From Oscillospiraceae bacterium (lineage in GTDB: Bacteria; Bacillota; Clostridia; Oscillospirales; CAG-272): 34,524 nt of DNA. Shown piece by piece: positions 34,000-34,524 of the stretch. Made by a program: the position numbers and the translations under genes. The notes under the pieces are model-generated. The model searched no databases, had not been told where the DNA came from, and saw only the letters and a program-made list of their open reading frames with translations. Each line of letters opens with the position of its first letter. Position 1 is the first letter of the stretch. Location: positions 1-34,524 of the forward strand of contig SVSN01000025.1 of NCBI GenBank assembly GCA_015064285.1. Direction: 5' to 3'.

Positions 34000-34524
34000 T
34001 TAAATCGCTTCCCCTGTGTTGGCACGGAACTGGAGCTTGTACAGATCGGCGTACATACCGCCCTTTGCCAGCAGGTTTTCGTGATCGCCCTGTTCCACAA
34101 TCTGACCATCGGCAATAACGGCAATTTCGTCCGCGTTCTTGATGGTGGAAAGCCGGTGTGCCACAACCAGAGTGGTGCGTCCCTTGCAGAGCTCGTCCAG
34201 AGACTGCTGGATCAGGATTTCCGTAGTGTTGTCCAGGGCACTGGTGGCTTCGTCCAGAATCAGGATCGGCGGGTCTTTCAGGAATACCCGGGCAATGGAC
34301 AGACGCTGTTTCTGGCCGCCGGAAAGCCGCACGCCCCGCTCCCCGATTTCCGTATTGTAGCCATCAGGCAGGGTCATGATGTAATCGTGGATATTGGCAC
34401 GCTTGGCCGCTTCGATTACTTCTTCTTCCGTGGCGTCCAGCCGGCCGTAGAGGATGTTCTCCCGGATGGTGGCGTTGAACAGGTAGATGTCCTGCTGTAC
34501 GATCCCGATGTTGCGGCGGATGGA
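34000..34524 (-). CDS. ABC exporter ATP-binding domain (partial, C-terminal end)
   Basis: The gene enters from the right edge; the last 174 residues are visible. They contain the end of a nucleotide-binding domain: Q-loop region [18 protein letters not shown], signature LSGGQKQRL, Walker [13 protein letters not shown], and the switch histidine in VVAHRLST. The sequence after Walker A, with [11 protein letters not shown] and GERG preceding the signature, is typical of fused membrane/ATPase exporters of the MsbA/LmrA/BmrA type. Walker A and the membrane domain are outside the window, so neither substrate nor partner is known. It is convergent with nagA and unlikely to belong to the sugar cluster. 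Confidence 0.93.
   Translation of the reverse strand, partial: SIRRNIGIVQQDIYLFNATIRENILYGRLDATEEEVIEAAKRANIHDYIMTLPDGYNTEIGERGVRLSGGQKQRLSIARVFLKDPPILILDEATSALDNTTEILIQQSLDELCKGRTTLVVAHRLSTIKNADEIAVIADGQIVEQGDHENLLAKGGMYADLYKLQFRANTGEAI

Overview
The window looks like a chromosomal segment of an anaerobic, fermentative member of the Clostridia (Bacillota), probably an Oscillospiraceae-type gut or rumen bacterium. The evidence is an NADH/ferredoxin-type [FeFe]-hydrogenase operon, the EcfA1-EcfA2-EcfT-TruA gene order, a TPP riboswitch ahead of a ThiT-type S component, AGGAGG-type ribosome binding sites, TTGACA-17-TATAAT promoters and a GH2/amino-sugar catabolic region. The genus cannot be fixed from the sequence alone. 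No tRNA, rRNA, CRISPR array, transposase or phage gene was seen.

Layout. (1) 1-6263, minus strand: one operon read from 6185 leftwards. It holds an Mrp Fe-S carrier, a NuoE-like subunit, a DRTGG protein, an RsbW-like ATPase, a sensory-type [FeFe]-hydrogenase-like protein, a second DRTGG protein, a PHP phosphoesterase, a GHKL ATPase, a thioredoxin-like ferredoxin and the start of a NuoF-like subunit that runs off the left edge. Electron-transfer parts are interleaved with signalling parts. (2) 6352-19549, minus strand: a long co-directional run from ruvC through an RlmI-like methyltransferase, EcfA1/EcfA2/EcfT, a GNAT protein, a small membrane protein, TruA, a DUF5711-like protein, CvpA and a ClpE-like unfoldase, ending in a large P-type ATPase homologue that has lost nearly every catalytic motif. 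A 221-bp non-coding element with 11-bp terminal inverted repeats separates ruvC from the methyltransferase gene. (3) 19624-20605, minus strand: thiT under a TPP riboswitch with a terminator as expression platform; its likely energizing module (EcfA1A2T) lies a few kb downstream. (4) 20667-23851: a membrane-anchored XRE regulator divergent from an SGNH hydrolase, then two paralogous membrane proteins of unknown function with a shared Cys-x-Cys-x8-Cys motif. (5) 23888-33992: carbohydrate region. A GH2 beta-galactosidase gene diverges from a plus-strand series: lipoprotein solute-binding protein, nucleoside-hydrolase-like protein, NagB-like deaminase, two Gfo/Idh/MocA oxidoreductases and NagA. 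(6) The right edge holds the C-terminal part of an ABC exporter ATPase, convergent with nagA.

The most notable points are the degenerate P-type ATPase six bases downstream of a Clp unfoldase gene, a short AT-rich TAAGAA-type motif found just after the stop codons of seven genes in sense orientation, the MITE-like element, the signalling-rich hydrogenase operon, and a nearly identical 19-nt box at the -35 region of the solute-binding-protein and nagB-like promoters. Several start codons were moved from the longest reading frame on the basis of ribosome binding sites (positions 2133, 14656, 15116, 17691, 18652, 20307, 21284, 23812, 27018, 27254, 28710, 29793).
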